A stretch of 7,057 nucleotides of DNA from Actinomycetota bacterium (GCA_020200675.1 JAIVIG010000138.1:3761-10817); one strand, 5' to 3'; positions 1-5,918 are shown, counted from the stretch's first letter. Numbers and translations are program-made. The notes: generated by a model not told the origin, from the sequence alone.

Positions 1-114
1 CGCGAGGGAGACGGTCACGAAGGTGACGGTCCCCACCAGGGCGACCAGCAGGTGGGAGAAGAAGAGCTTCGCCCTGAGGTTATAGGACGTCAGGTGGCGA
101 AACGCCCTCCTCAT
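1..114 (-). CDS. Probable sensor histidine kinase, N-terminal fragment (runs off the window)
   Basis: Only the first 38 codons are present. The translation opens MRRAFRHLTSYNLRAKLFFS and continues as a hydrophobic stretch (about residues 17-38, rich in L, V, F and T) that reads as a first transmembrane segment preceded by a basic cytoplasmic N-terminus. That layout, plus its place directly after an OmpR-type response regulator, fits the membrane-bound sensor kinase of the same two-component system. No catalytic part (HAMP, H-box, HATPase) is visible because the window ends. The ATG at 114-112 overlaps the regulator stop codon in an ATGA, so translation is probably coupled. Kinase identity is inferred from context; the sequence itself supports only an N-terminal membrane anchor. 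Confidence 0.72.
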   Translation of the reverse strand, partial: MRRAFRHLTSYNLRAKLFFSHLLVALVGTVTFVTVSLA

Positions 115-881
115 CGCCGGGCGAACCTGTAGCCGACCCCGCGAACGGTCTCCACGTAGCGGGGGTTCGCGGTATCTTCCTCTATCTTCTTGCGCAGGTT
201 GGCAACGTGCACGTCCACCACGTGGTCGCTGCCGAAGTAGCCCTCTCCCCACACCCGCTCCAGGAGACGCGAGCGCGAAAAGACGAATCCCGGACGCGAT
301 GCCAGGGTCGCGAGCAGGTCGAACTCGAGCGCCGTCAGCCTCACTGGTTCGCCGCGCAGTCTCACCTCGCGACAATCCGCGTCCACGGCCAGGTCGCCGA
401 ATCTCAACGCCGGAGTGCTCTCCGGGTCCTCGGGCGACGCGTCTCGCGGACGGCGGAGCATGGCCCTGACGCGCGCAATCAACTCCCCGGGGCTGAAGGG
501 CTTGGTGAGGTAGTCGTCGGCCCCGGAGGAGAGACCCACGATCTTGTCCGTCTCCTCCGAACGGGAGGTCAGCACGATGACGTACGCCTGAGAGAAGCGC
601 CTCATCCGGCGCAGAACCTCCACCCCGTCAAGTCCCGGCAGCATCCAGTCGAGGACCACGACCTCGGGGTCCACCGCTCCGACCATGTCGAGCGCGGCCG
701 GGCCGTCGAAGGCTTCGTGTACCTCGAAGCCCTCCCACTCCAGGTAGCCGCGCAACAGCCTTACCAGGTTCTTCTCGTCGTCGACCACGAGGACCCGAAT
801 GCTCGCAACGGTGCCTATCGCCTCCTGGGCGGGTCCTGCTCCTTTGCGCCTATGCGGGTCGTGCCGAGTCAAGTAGGGCAT
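111..881 (-). CDS. OmpR/PhoB-family response regulator
   Basis: DNA-binding response regulator of 256 aa, the output half of a two-component system with the kinase that follows. The receiver domain spans about residues 28-144: acidic pair D34/D35, phospho-acceptor D78 in VVLDWMLPG, switch T105 in VLTSR, and K127 in LTKPF. A winged-helix effector domain occupies about 156-254, with the typical DVHVANLRKKIE recognition region and the closing VRGVGYRF motif. Family members usually begin within a few residues of the first beta strand (IRVLVVDDE), so the first 27 residues are an unusual extension. An AGGAGG lies at 826-821, but no standard in-frame start follows it, so I keep the ATG at 881, which lies inside the end of tetR. 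Target genes cannot be deduced from the sequence. Confidence 0.93.
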   Translation of the reverse strand: MPYLTRHDPHRRKGAGPAQEAIGTVASIRVLVVDDEKNLVRLLRGYLEWEGFEVHEAFDGPAALDMVGAVDPEVVVLDWMLPGLDGVEVLRRMRRFSQAYVIVLTSRSEETDKIVGLSSGADDYLTKPFSPGELIARVRAMLRRPRDASPEDPESTPALRFGDLAVDADCREVRLRGEPVRLTALEFDLLATLASRPGFVFSRSRLLERVWGEGYFGSDHVVDVHVANLRKKIEEDTANPRYVETVRGVGYRFARR

Positions 882-1440
882 CCAGGGCAGCGTGAGCCCG
901 CCTATCCGCGTTCGGGTCGCGCGTCAGGCGCTGCGACACGTGGTGGGCGAGGTAGATCCCGTGCAGTTGCCAGGCGAATTGTTCGGCGTCGAGATCCTCG
1001 CGCAGGTGCCCGAGGGCCACCGCCGCCTCCACCAACCCTCTGACCATCCCGGCCCACGCCTCCTGACCCGCGACCAGGTAGTCGCGCACCGGGCCCTCGG
1101 CGTCGTCCAGCTCGAAGACCGCTCCCGCGAAGGGGCAGCCCCCAGGCAAGCCGCAGCGCGACGCCCATCCGAGCCACCGTCCTACGAACGCTCGCAGACG
1201 CGGCAGGCCCTCCGGCGCCTCGAAGGCGGGAGCGATCTCGCGCTCGAACGCCCCCTCGGCGAAGCGCAGGAGCTCGACCTGCAGATCCTCCTTGGAGCGG
1301 AAGTGCGCGAATAGCCCGCTCTTCGAGAGCCCCACCCGCTCTGCCAGGCCGCCCAGGCTCACGCCCGTTACGCCCCGTTAGCTCACGATTTCCAGACCTC
1401 GCCTGAGAATGCGCTCGTGCGTGGCCTCCAACTTCGCCAT
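850..1440 (-). pseudogene. TetR-family transcriptional regulator interrupted by an in-frame TAA
   Basis: Read from the ATG at 1440, the frame gives 196 codons, a normal TetR length, and begins MAKLEATHERILRRGLEIVS, then TAA (1380-1378), then RGVTGVSLGGLAERVGLSKS. Aligned by eye with TetR N-termini (ERIL..AL.LF.ERG...TS...IA...G.SKG..Y.HF), the stop replaces one residue between helix 1 and the helix-turn-helix, often Glu, and nothing is missing or inserted. One base change from GAA would explain it. The C-terminal ligand domain is intact (for example GGCPFAGAVFELDD). A restart at GTG 1362 would give 170 aa without helix 1, with no good ribosome-binding site. It is divergent from the acyl-CoA ligase and probably controls it through the palindrome at 1450-1471. 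The alternatives are a truncated active protein or a sequencing error. Confidence 0.8.
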
Positions 1441-1446
1441 GCAAAC

Positions 1447-1452
1447 AGAATA
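1447..1452 (-). promoter_or_regulatory. Putative -10 element for tetR (leaderless start)
   Basis: On the minus strand this reads TATTCT, four of six matches to TATAAT. It ends six bases before the tetR ATG at 1440, so a start about seven bases downstream would put +1 on the A of the ATG, giving a leaderless mRNA as is common in Actinobacteria. This also explains why no ribosome-binding site precedes the ATG. No good -35 hexamer is visible. The element overlaps the left edge of the palindrome, which fits autorepression. Confidence 0.4.
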
Positions 1453-1471
1453 GCACGACCGGTCGTGCTAT
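1450..1471. promoter_or_regulatory. Perfect 22-bp palindrome, likely TetR operator
   Basis: The core half site TAGCACGACC (1451-1460) is followed without spacer by its exact reverse complement (1461-1470), and the flanking A/T pair extends the match to 22 bp. The CGACCGGTCG centre is typical of TetR-family operators. It sits 9 bp upstream of the tetR ATG, between tetR and the divergent acyl-CoA ligase gene. Its edges overlap a minus-strand TATTCT and a plus-strand TATAGA. The likely role is binding of a TetR dimer to repress one or both directions. Confidence 0.82.
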
Positions 1472-1474
1472 AGA
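1469..1474 (+). promoter_or_regulatory. Putative -10 element reading toward the acyl-CoA ligase
   Basis: TATAGA matches the -10 consensus at four of six positions and overlaps the right edge of the palindrome, mirroring the element on the other side. If used, the ligase mRNA would have a leader of about 200 bases. No convincing -35 hexamer lies 16-18 bp upstream. A second candidate closer to the gene is at 1644-1649. Confidence 0.28.
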
Positions 1475-1643
1475 AAGAGGAGCTCTGCAGGCGTCGTACT
1501 CCTGCCAATACTCGATCTCCAAAACCCTCGCCTCCTCTTTCACGCGGAGTCCGACCGTCGCCTTTCCGGTCCAGATTCCGCAACCTGCGCCTGAAGAAGT
1601 ATTCCGTCTGCTCCACGAGCGAAACCTTGTCGCACGATGCGGG
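1475..1643. other. Intergenic stretch without a supportable gene
   Basis: This lies between the palindrome and the ligase promoter region. I see no RNA gene, repeat or terminator here. Open frames on the minus strand cross it, but they run antisense into the ligase and lack a ribosome-binding site and recognisable family motifs. It is probably an untranslated leader or spacer. Confidence 0.4.
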
Positions 1644-1649
1644 TATAGT
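1644..1649 (+). promoter_or_regulatory. Putative proximal -10 element for the acyl-CoA ligase operon
   Basis: TATAGT matches the -10 consensus at five of six positions and would give a leader of about 25 bases carrying the AGGAGG at 1671-1676. The region 16-18 bp upstream (around GAAACC) does not resemble a -35. It lies about 170 bp from the palindrome, so if this is the real promoter the operator could not block it directly. Confidence 0.35.
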
Positions 1650-1670
1650 AACGGGTGGGAAAGAGAGGTC

Positions 1671-1676
1671 AGGAGG
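1671..1676 (+). promoter_or_regulatory. Ribosome-binding site that fixes the ligase start
   Basis: AGGAGG ends four bases before the ATG at 1681. This favours that ATG over the in-frame TTG at 1627, which would add 18 residues (SHDAGIVTGGKERSGGS) with no likeness to the family. Confidence 0.75.
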
Positions 1677-1680
1677 CAGC

Positions 1681-3339
1681 ATGTTTCGCACGGAGAAGCC
1701 CTGGGTTCGCGTCTACAGGGGGCATACCTCGCCGGAGACGGAGATCTACGAGGGCTCCTTGATGGACTTCTTCCGCGCTTCCGTCGAGGAGCACCGCGAC
1801 AAGACGGCCCTGACGTTCTACGGGACGACGTTCGACTTCGCCCGCCTCGAAACCCTCTCGGAGAAGATGGCCGCCTCACTCGCCGTCCGCGGAGTGAAAA
1901 AGGGTGACCGGGTCGCGCTCATGCTCCCGAACTGCCCCCAGTACGTAGTTAGCTTCCTCGCCACGGTGCGGCTAGGGGCGATAGTTACGCAGCTCAACCC
2001 TATGTATGTGGAGCGCGAGATCGAACACATCCTCGAAGATTCGGGCGCCGAGACTATCATCGTCTACTCCGACGCGTACCCACGCATAAAGAACGTGATG
2101 GGGCGGACCGCGCTGAAGAACGTGATCGTCGTAGACTTCGAGGGCGAGCCGGAGGGCCTGGAGAGCGGGCACGAGAGCTTCGGGGAGGTCCTCGCGGCGG
2201 ACGCCGAGCCTGCTCCGCCGGTAGCGGTTGACCCGGTCGAGGACGTGGCGGTGCTCCAGTACACTGGCGGAACGACCGGGGTCTCGAAGGGGGCGATACT
2301 CACGCACCGCAATCTCGTCGCCAACGTGCAGCAGACGTTGGACGTGTTCATCGACGATCCCGCCGCTTTCTCGAACAACCAGAAGATAGTCGCGATACTG
2401 CCCTTCTTCCACATCTTCGGCTTCACGTGCGTGATGCTCTTCGGTATCCGCCAGGGCCTGAACCAGCTTCTCCTGCCTCGCTTCGACGCGGAGGAGGTCA
2501 TGGATCTGGTCAAGGACGAGGACCCTGTGATGTTCTCCGGGGTGCCGACGATGTACATGGCTATCAACAGCAGCGGAGCGGACCTCAGGGAGTACGGTTT
2601 CGACAGGATCCGGACGTACAACTCCGGCGGGGCGCCGCTGCCGGTGAACCTCAAGCGTGCCTTCGAGGAGAAGACCGGGCGACCACTCCTCGAGGGTTAC
2701 GGGCTCTCGGAGGCTTCACCGGTGACTCATATCAATCCGCCCTTCGCCGGCCAGGGGCGGGAGGGGAGCATTGGCGTCCCGATCCCGAGCACGGACGCGC
2801 GTATCGTGGACGTCGAGACCGGGACGCGGGAGATGCCGGTCGGGGAACCAGGCGAGCTCGTCATACAGGGTCCGCAGGTCATGAAGGGCTACTGGAACAT
2901 GCCCGAGGAGACGGCCGAGGTCCTACGCGACGGCTGGTTGCACACCGGTGACGTGGCGCGTATGGACGAGGACGGGTACTTCTACATAGTGGACCGCAAG
3001 AAGGACATGATCTCCGCCGGCGGCTACAACGTCTACCCGCGCGAGATCGAAGAGGTCCTCTACGAGCACGAGGGGGTGGCCGAAGCGGTGGCCATCGGCG
3101 TCGAGGACGAGTACCGGGGTGAGACGGTCAAGGCCTTCGTGGTCCGAAAGTCCGGCAACGAGGTAACCGAAGAAGAGGTCCTGGCCTTCTGCAAGGAACG
3201 CCTCGCCCCCTACAAGGCCCCCAAAGCCGTCGAGTTCCGCGACGAGCTGCCCAAGAGCACCGTCGGGAAGCTATTGAGGCGCGTGCTCGCCGACGAGGAG
3301 AGGGCGAAGACAGAAGCTTCGTCGCAGGCTACGAGCTGA
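1681..3339 (+). CDS. Fatty-acid-type acyl-CoA ligase (FadD-like, AMP-forming)
   Basis: 552-aa cytosolic member of the ANL superfamily that activates a carboxylic acid with ATP to an acyl-adenylate and then forms the CoA thioester. The phosphate-binding loop YTGGTTGVSKG starts at Y194. LPFFHIFG follows, then GYGLSEASP (G339-P347) with the Mg-binding E344, the ribose-binding D424 of TGD, and the DRKKD hinge (D438-D442). GGYNVYPREIEE (A8 motif) comes next and the catalytic lysine is K530 in KSTVGKLLRR. The length and the segment MYVEREIEHILEDSGA match long- or medium-chain fatty-acyl-CoA ligases, but chain length cannot be read from sequence. It heads a two-gene operon with the reductase 11 bp downstream, is divergent from a TetR-type gene, and probably feeds fatty-acid breakdown or lipid synthesis. 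Confidence 0.93.
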   Translation: MFRTEKPWVRVYRGHTSPETEIYEGSLMDFFRASVEEHRDKTALTFYGTTFDFARLETLSEKMAASLAVRGVKKGDRVALMLPNCPQYVVSFLATVRLGAIVTQLNPMYVEREIEHILEDSGAETIIVYSDAYPRIKNVMGRTALKNVIVVDFEGEPEGLESGHESFGEVLAADAEPAPPVAVDPVEDVAVLQYTGGTTGVSKGAILTHRNLVANVQQTLDVFIDDPAAFSNNQKIVAILPFFHIFGFTCVMLFGIRQGLNQLLLPRFDAEEVMDLVKDEDPVMFSGVPTMYMAINSSGADLREYGFDRIRTYNSGGAPLPVNLKRAFEEKTGRPLLEGYGLSEASPVTHINPPFAGQGREGSIGVPIPSTDARIVDVETGTREMPVGEPGELVIQGPQVMKGYWNMPEETAEVLRDGWLHTGDVARMDEDGYFYIVDRKKDMISAGGYNVYPREIEEVLYEHEGVAEAVAIGVEDEYRGETVKAFVVRKSGNEVTEEEVLAFCKERLAPYKAPKAVEFRDELPKSTVGKLLRRVLADEERAKTEASSQATS

Positions 3340-3350
3340 GAGGAGATTAG

Positions 3351-4151
3351 ATGAGTACGGAAGCTGGTGCGCGGGCGAACGCGCTGGACCTGTTCCGCCT
3401 CGACGGTAAGACGGCCGTCGTGACCGGCGGGGGACGCGGGCTGGGACAGTACATGGCCGAGGCCCTCTCCGATGCCGGGGCGAGCGTCGTGCTCTGCTCC
3501 CGCAAAAAGGAGGCGCTCGACGAGGTAAAAACGGAGATAGAAGGCCGCGGTGGCAAGGCGCTCGCGCTCTCCTGCGACGTCACAGACCCCGAGGACGTGG
3601 ACAGGGCGGTCGCCGAGACCGAAGAAGCTTTTGGTGCTATAGACGTGCTCGTCAACAACAGCGGGGCGACGTGGGGGGCTCCGGCCGAAGAGATGCCGCT
3701 AGAGAAGTTCGACCAGGTGGTGCGGGTCAACGTGCGCGGGACGTTCCTCATGTCCCAGGCGGTGGGGCGGCGCATGATCGAGCGGGGCGAGGGCGGGCGC
3801 ATCGTCAACATCTCCTCGGTGGCCGGGCTCATAGGTGGGGATCCCGAGTACATGCAGACCATCGGCTACAACACCAGCAAGGGCGCCGTTATCTCCATGA
3901 CCCGGTCCCTCGCGACGAGCTGGGCAAAGCACGGCATAAACGTCAACGCCATCGCCCCCGGCTGGTTCCCGACGAAGATGAGCGGCGGCCTGATCGAGCA
4001 GTTCGAGGACAAGATGCTCGGAGACATCCCGCTTCACCGCTTCGGCAACCCGGAGGACATAAAGGGCGCGGTCCTCTTTCTCACCTCCCCCGCCGCCGCC
4101 TACGTGACCGGCCAGACGGTCGTCGTGGACGGCGGAGCCACGGTCTGGTAG
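3351..4151 (+). CDS. Short-chain dehydrogenase/reductase (SDR, classical type)
   Basis: 266-aa NAD(P)-dependent oxidoreductase with a Rossmann fold. The cofactor motif TGGGRGLG covers residues 25-32. The beta-4 motif reads NNSG (102-105) instead of the usual NNAG, N127 is the structural Asn, S156 in NISSVAG is the catalytic Ser, and Y173/K177 form YNTSK. The C-terminus VTGQTVVVDGGATVW is typical of the FabG/gluconate 5-dehydrogenase-like group. R51 after the second strand (LCSRKK) hints at NADP preference; this is inference. GAGAGGAG overlaps the ligase stop and lies 5 bp before the ATG, so the two genes are co-transcribed. In that setting a 3-hydroxyacyl or 3-ketoacyl thioester substrate is plausible, but a sugar or alcohol substrate is not excluded. 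Confidence 0.9.
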   Translation: MSTEAGARANALDLFRLDGKTAVVTGGGRGLGQYMAEALSDAGASVVLCSRKKEALDEVKTEIEGRGGKALALSCDVTDPEDVDRAVAETEEAFGAIDVLVNNSGATWGAPAEEMPLEKFDQVVRVNVRGTFLMSQAVGRRMIERGEGGRIVNISSVAGLIGGDPEYMQTIGYNTSKGAVISMTRSLATSWAKHGINVNAIAPGWFPTKMSGGLIEQFEDKMLGDIPLHRFGNPEDIKGAVLFLTSPAAAYVTGQTVVVDGGATVW

Positions 4152-4171
4152 TTGAGCTTCTACACACGGTG

Positions 4172-4198
4172 AGTTCCTGCGCCGTATCCGCTGGAACT
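4172..4198. terminator. Possible bidirectional hairpin between convergent genes
   Basis: AGTTCC-T-GCG (4172-4181) pairs with CGC-T-GGAACT (4189-4198) with one T-T mismatch and a 7-base loop. It lies in the 57-bp gap where the plus-strand reductase and the minus-strand membrane-protein gene converge, where a shared terminator is expected. No run of T follows on either strand, so it is not a classic intrinsic terminator. Confidence 0.4.
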
Positions 4199-4208
4199 GT
4201 GAGTCTGC

Positions 4209-4805
4209 CTAGTTCACACGCGAGGGCTGCTCGGCTGATGCGCCTCTTCCCGTGAAGAGGAGAAAGCCCGAACAAGCTACGGCCACACCAAGGACGACGG
4301 CAGGGGTTGGTAGGAAAGGAAAGAAGGTTATCACCGCGCCGACTATGAGTAGTACGGCAGCCCAACGCGGGTAGACGCCAGCGCGCAACGTAGCTACGCC
4401 AAACAGCAGCCAGCCGAGGGCAAATATGGTGAACGACAGTACGAACCCGATGGGTTCCGTTTCGAGAAATTCGGGGGCCTCGGTCGCCAGTAATGGCGCG
4501 ATGAAGGTCTGAGCCCAGCTGGCGCCCGCCGCCAGCGCTGTGCCGAGGAAGGCCACCAGGAAGCCGACAAGTCCCAGAGTACCGGCGGCCTCCGACTGGC
4601 TCGCGTACAGCCCGAAGAGACCAAATAGTATCAGCACCATGCCGAGCAGAAACATCAGTTGTTGGAGGATGAAAGTACCCGTCGTGGCGGTCTCGGCAAA
4701 GGACTCCTCGCCGATACTGGCCAGGCCCAGCAAGTCACCGATGACGAACAGCGCACCACCCACCAAGGCGGCCAGCCCGCTCCACCGGATAAGGTTCGAT
4801 GGCAT
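4209..4805 (-). CDS. Six-helix integral membrane protein of unknown function
   Basis: 198-aa hydrophobic protein; I do not recognise a specific family. Six likely membrane helices lie at about residues 8-29, 45-68, 76-98, 119-140, 146-165 and 167-186. The most polar loops are 30-44 (SIGEESFAETATTGT) and 104-118 (PLLATEAPEFLETEP), and the tail RGASAEQPSRVN is short and hydrophilic. There is no signal for an enzyme active site, transporter motif or metal-binding cluster. The helix-loop pattern resembles small actinobacterial DUF-type membrane proteins. The start is supported by GGAAGGA 5 bp before the ATG. It follows the PRC-barrel gene after 70 bp and probably has its own promoter (CATAAT at 4848-4843). 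GC content is about 62%, slightly below its neighbours, which is not enough to claim transfer. Confidence 0.85.
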   Translation of the reverse strand: MPSNLIRWSGLAALVGGALFVIGDLLGLASIGEESFAETATTGTFILQQLMFLLGMVLILFGLFGLYASQSEAAGTLGLVGFLVAFLGTALAAGASWAQTFIAPLLATEAPEFLETEPIGFVLSFTIFALGWLLFGVATLRAGVYPRWAAVLLIVGAVITFFPFLPTPAVVLGVAVACSGFLLFTGRGASAEQPSRVN

Positions 4806-4842
4806 GAGTTTCCTTCCCGCTCGAAGGCTTTCCTAGGAGTGG

Positions 4843-4848
4843 ATTATG
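4843..4848 (-). promoter_or_regulatory. Putative -10 element for the six-helix membrane protein
   Basis: The minus strand reads CATAAT, five of six matches to the -10 consensus. It would give a leader of about 30 bases carrying the GGAAGGA ribosome-binding site. No clear -35 is present, so confidence is modest. Confidence 0.38.
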
Positions 4849-4875
4849 TCGCCTGGTGAAGCCCCACGCTACTCC

Positions 4876-5532
4876 TTACCTCCTCAGGCGATGCACCGTC
4901 ACACCGCTGCCGGTGATCCGGCTCCAGGGGCTACTCGGTTCGTCGCTTACGCGTTCGCTGATCGGCTCGTCGGAGCCCGTACGTTCGGTTTCCCGATCGC
5001 CGACGGGACCTGATGCCTCGCGTTCCGGCGTGCCTTCCCGGGGGCCTTCGCTCTCTGGGGCGGAGCGCTCTTCCGTCTCCATCCGCTCGATCGGGACGGT
5101 CTCCGCCCAGTCTTCGCGGTCGGGATGGTCGGGGCTTTTCGCGGGTTCTTCCGGGATGTTCGGACCTTGGGGTTCGTGGTCCGGCGAGGGTTGGAGGCTT
5201 TCGAGGCCGTAGTAGGTGCGGACGTGGTTCTCCAGCTCGGGCGTTAGCTCCTCGCTCCTGCCGAAGTGGGGGGCGTGACGGATCGTGTCGGCAGGTTCGG
5301 AGACCTCGATCAGGCGCCGCCGATCGTTGACCCGGATGATCTCCGTCGGGACCAACGTGGAGTTGGTCCCGAAGAAACCCATCTTCACGCCGACGTACAA
5401 CACCCGGTCCCTCTCGTCCATCAGCAGATCGTCCACCCTGCCGAGCTTCTCGTAGTGCGAGTCGTAGACCGTGTACTCGTCACCAACTTCCTTAAGCTCC
5501 GCGAACGGGTCTACACTTCCTCCTCGATCCAC
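4876..5532 (-). CDS. PRC-barrel domain protein with long acidic disordered tail
   Basis: 218 aa. The N-terminal third (about 15-80) shows the PRC-barrel pattern: YTVYDSHYEKLGRVDDLLMD, then a strand YVGVKMGFFG and VPTEIIRVNDRRRLIEVS. PRC barrels occur in photosystem H subunits, RimM and many small stress or membrane-linked proteins; the fold is a binding module with no set reaction. Residues 90-111 (RSEELTPELENHVRTYYGLE) may form one more helix. From about 112 the chain is rich in E, D, P, S and R; I count about 26 acidic against 13 basic residues, with SDEP twice, ending in basic HRLRR. This part is likely disordered. The start is GTG 5532 with GAGGAG 5 bp upstream. It sits between a small helical gene and a membrane-protein gene on the same strand; its role is unknown. 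Confidence 0.85.
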   Translation of the reverse strand: MDRGGSVDPFAELKEVGDEYTVYDSHYEKLGRVDDLLMDERDRVLYVGVKMGFFGTNSTLVPTEIIRVNDRRRLIEVSEPADTIRHAPHFGRSEELTPELENHVRTYYGLESLQPSPDHEPQGPNIPEEPAKSPDHPDREDWAETVPIERMETEERSAPESEGPREGTPEREASGPVGDRETERTGSDEPISERVSDEPSSPWSRITGSGVTVHRLRR

Positions 5533-5537
5533 CGCTA

Positions 5538-5543
5538 CTCCTC
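5538..5543 (-). promoter_or_regulatory. Ribosome-binding site supporting a GTG start for the PRC-barrel gene
   Basis: The minus strand reads GAGGAG, five bases before GTG at 5532-5530. No ATG or other start with comparable spacing exists in frame before the barrel begins, so this decides the start. Confidence 0.65.
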
Positions 5544-5576
5544 TCCGAAAACCGATCCGGCAACCACTTTAACCTA

Positions 5577-5591
5577 CCCGGACCTTCCGGG
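5577..5591 (-). terminator. Short GC hairpin downstream of the 70-aa gene
   Basis: CCCGGA (5577-5582) and TCCGGG (5586-5591) form a perfect 6-bp stem with a 3-base loop in the gap between the 70-aa gene and the PRC-barrel gene. On the minus strand only a mixed TAGGTT follows, not a T run. It may be a weak terminator or attenuating structure, or chance. Confidence 0.28.
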
Positions 5592-5614
5592 CACGGGTAC
5601 TAACATCCGCATCC

Positions 5615-5827
5615 CTACCCTTCTTCGCGTTCGAGGGTATCCAGCATCTCCGCGACGAGGGCGGGGGAGGGCTCCTGCTCCAGATAGCCCCGGCTGGCGA
5701 GGTCGCGCGAGACGTCCTCGGCCCGGCGTTCCTGGAGGCCCGGATCTTCGCGGATCGCCTCCCTGAGCGCCGCCAGTATCTTGTCCGGTCCGGGCTCCCC
5801 GGACGCCGGTATGTAACCGCTGGTCAT
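5615..5827 (-). CDS. Small uncharacterised helical protein (70 aa)
   Basis: I do not recognise the family. After a Pro/Gly-rich start (SGYIPASGEPGPD) the protein is mostly charged helix: KILAALREAIRED (16-28), LQERRAEDVSRDLASRG (31-47) and PALVAEMLDTLEREE (55-69). It has no Cys and no membrane segment. The helix, helix, SRGYLEQEPS layout has a loose winged-helix look, which I would not press. GAAGAGGAGG lies directly upstream, though the AGGAGG core is only 3 bases from the ATG. Amphipathic spacing and codon-position bias favour this frame over the longer overlapping one (5574-5852), whose product is Arg/Gly/Pro-rich in the way of out-of-frame high-GC sequence. It leads the minus-strand group and is divergent from the DUF2238-like gene. 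Confidence 0.68.
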   Translation of the reverse strand: MTSGYIPASGEPGPDKILAALREAIREDPGLQERRAEDVSRDLASRGYLEQEPSPALVAEMLDTLEREEG

Positions 5828-5905
5828 TCGCCTCCTCTTCGTGAATCGTCAACGGGAGGGTAGCTTATCATCGCCGCCGTCTGCTTCGAGACGGGACGGT
5901 GCTGG

Positions 5906-5911
5906 TAGACT
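5906..5911 (+). promoter_or_regulatory. Putative -10 element for the DUF2238-like gene
   Basis: TAGACT matches the -10 consensus at four of six positions. A start seven to eight bases later falls on or next to the ATG of the nine-codon ORF at 5919. No convincing -35 is seen. Confidence 0.33.
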
Positions 5912-5918
5912 CGCAGGC

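Noticed and set aside
207..1043. Plus-strand open frame of 278 codons across the response regulator
   Set aside because: His/Arg-rich antisense shadow of a gene with clear receiver and winged-helix domains.
1627..1680. Upstream TTG start for the acyl-CoA ligase
   Set aside because: It adds 18 residues unlike the family, and the strong AGGAGG at 1671-1676 serves the ATG at 1681.
902..1879. Long minus-strand open frame over tetR and the ligase start
   Set aside because: The product is Arg/Gly/Ser/Pro-rich, antisense to the ligase and out of frame with tetR; typical high-GC shadow.
4243..4260. Perfect 7-bp hairpin CCTCTTC / GAAGAGG with 4-base loop
   Set aside because: It lies inside the coding end of the six-helix membrane-protein gene (LLFTGRG region) and has no T run, so I do not call it a terminator.
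4209..4805. Horizontal transfer of the six-helix membrane-protein gene from lower GC
   Set aside because: A hand count gives about 62% GC, only slightly below neighbours, and there are no flanking repeats or mobile genes.
5574..5852. 92-codon minus-strand frame overlapping the 70-aa gene
   Set aside because: The Gly/Arg/Pro-rich product has no motif and no matching ribosome site; the 70-aa frame is more protein-like.
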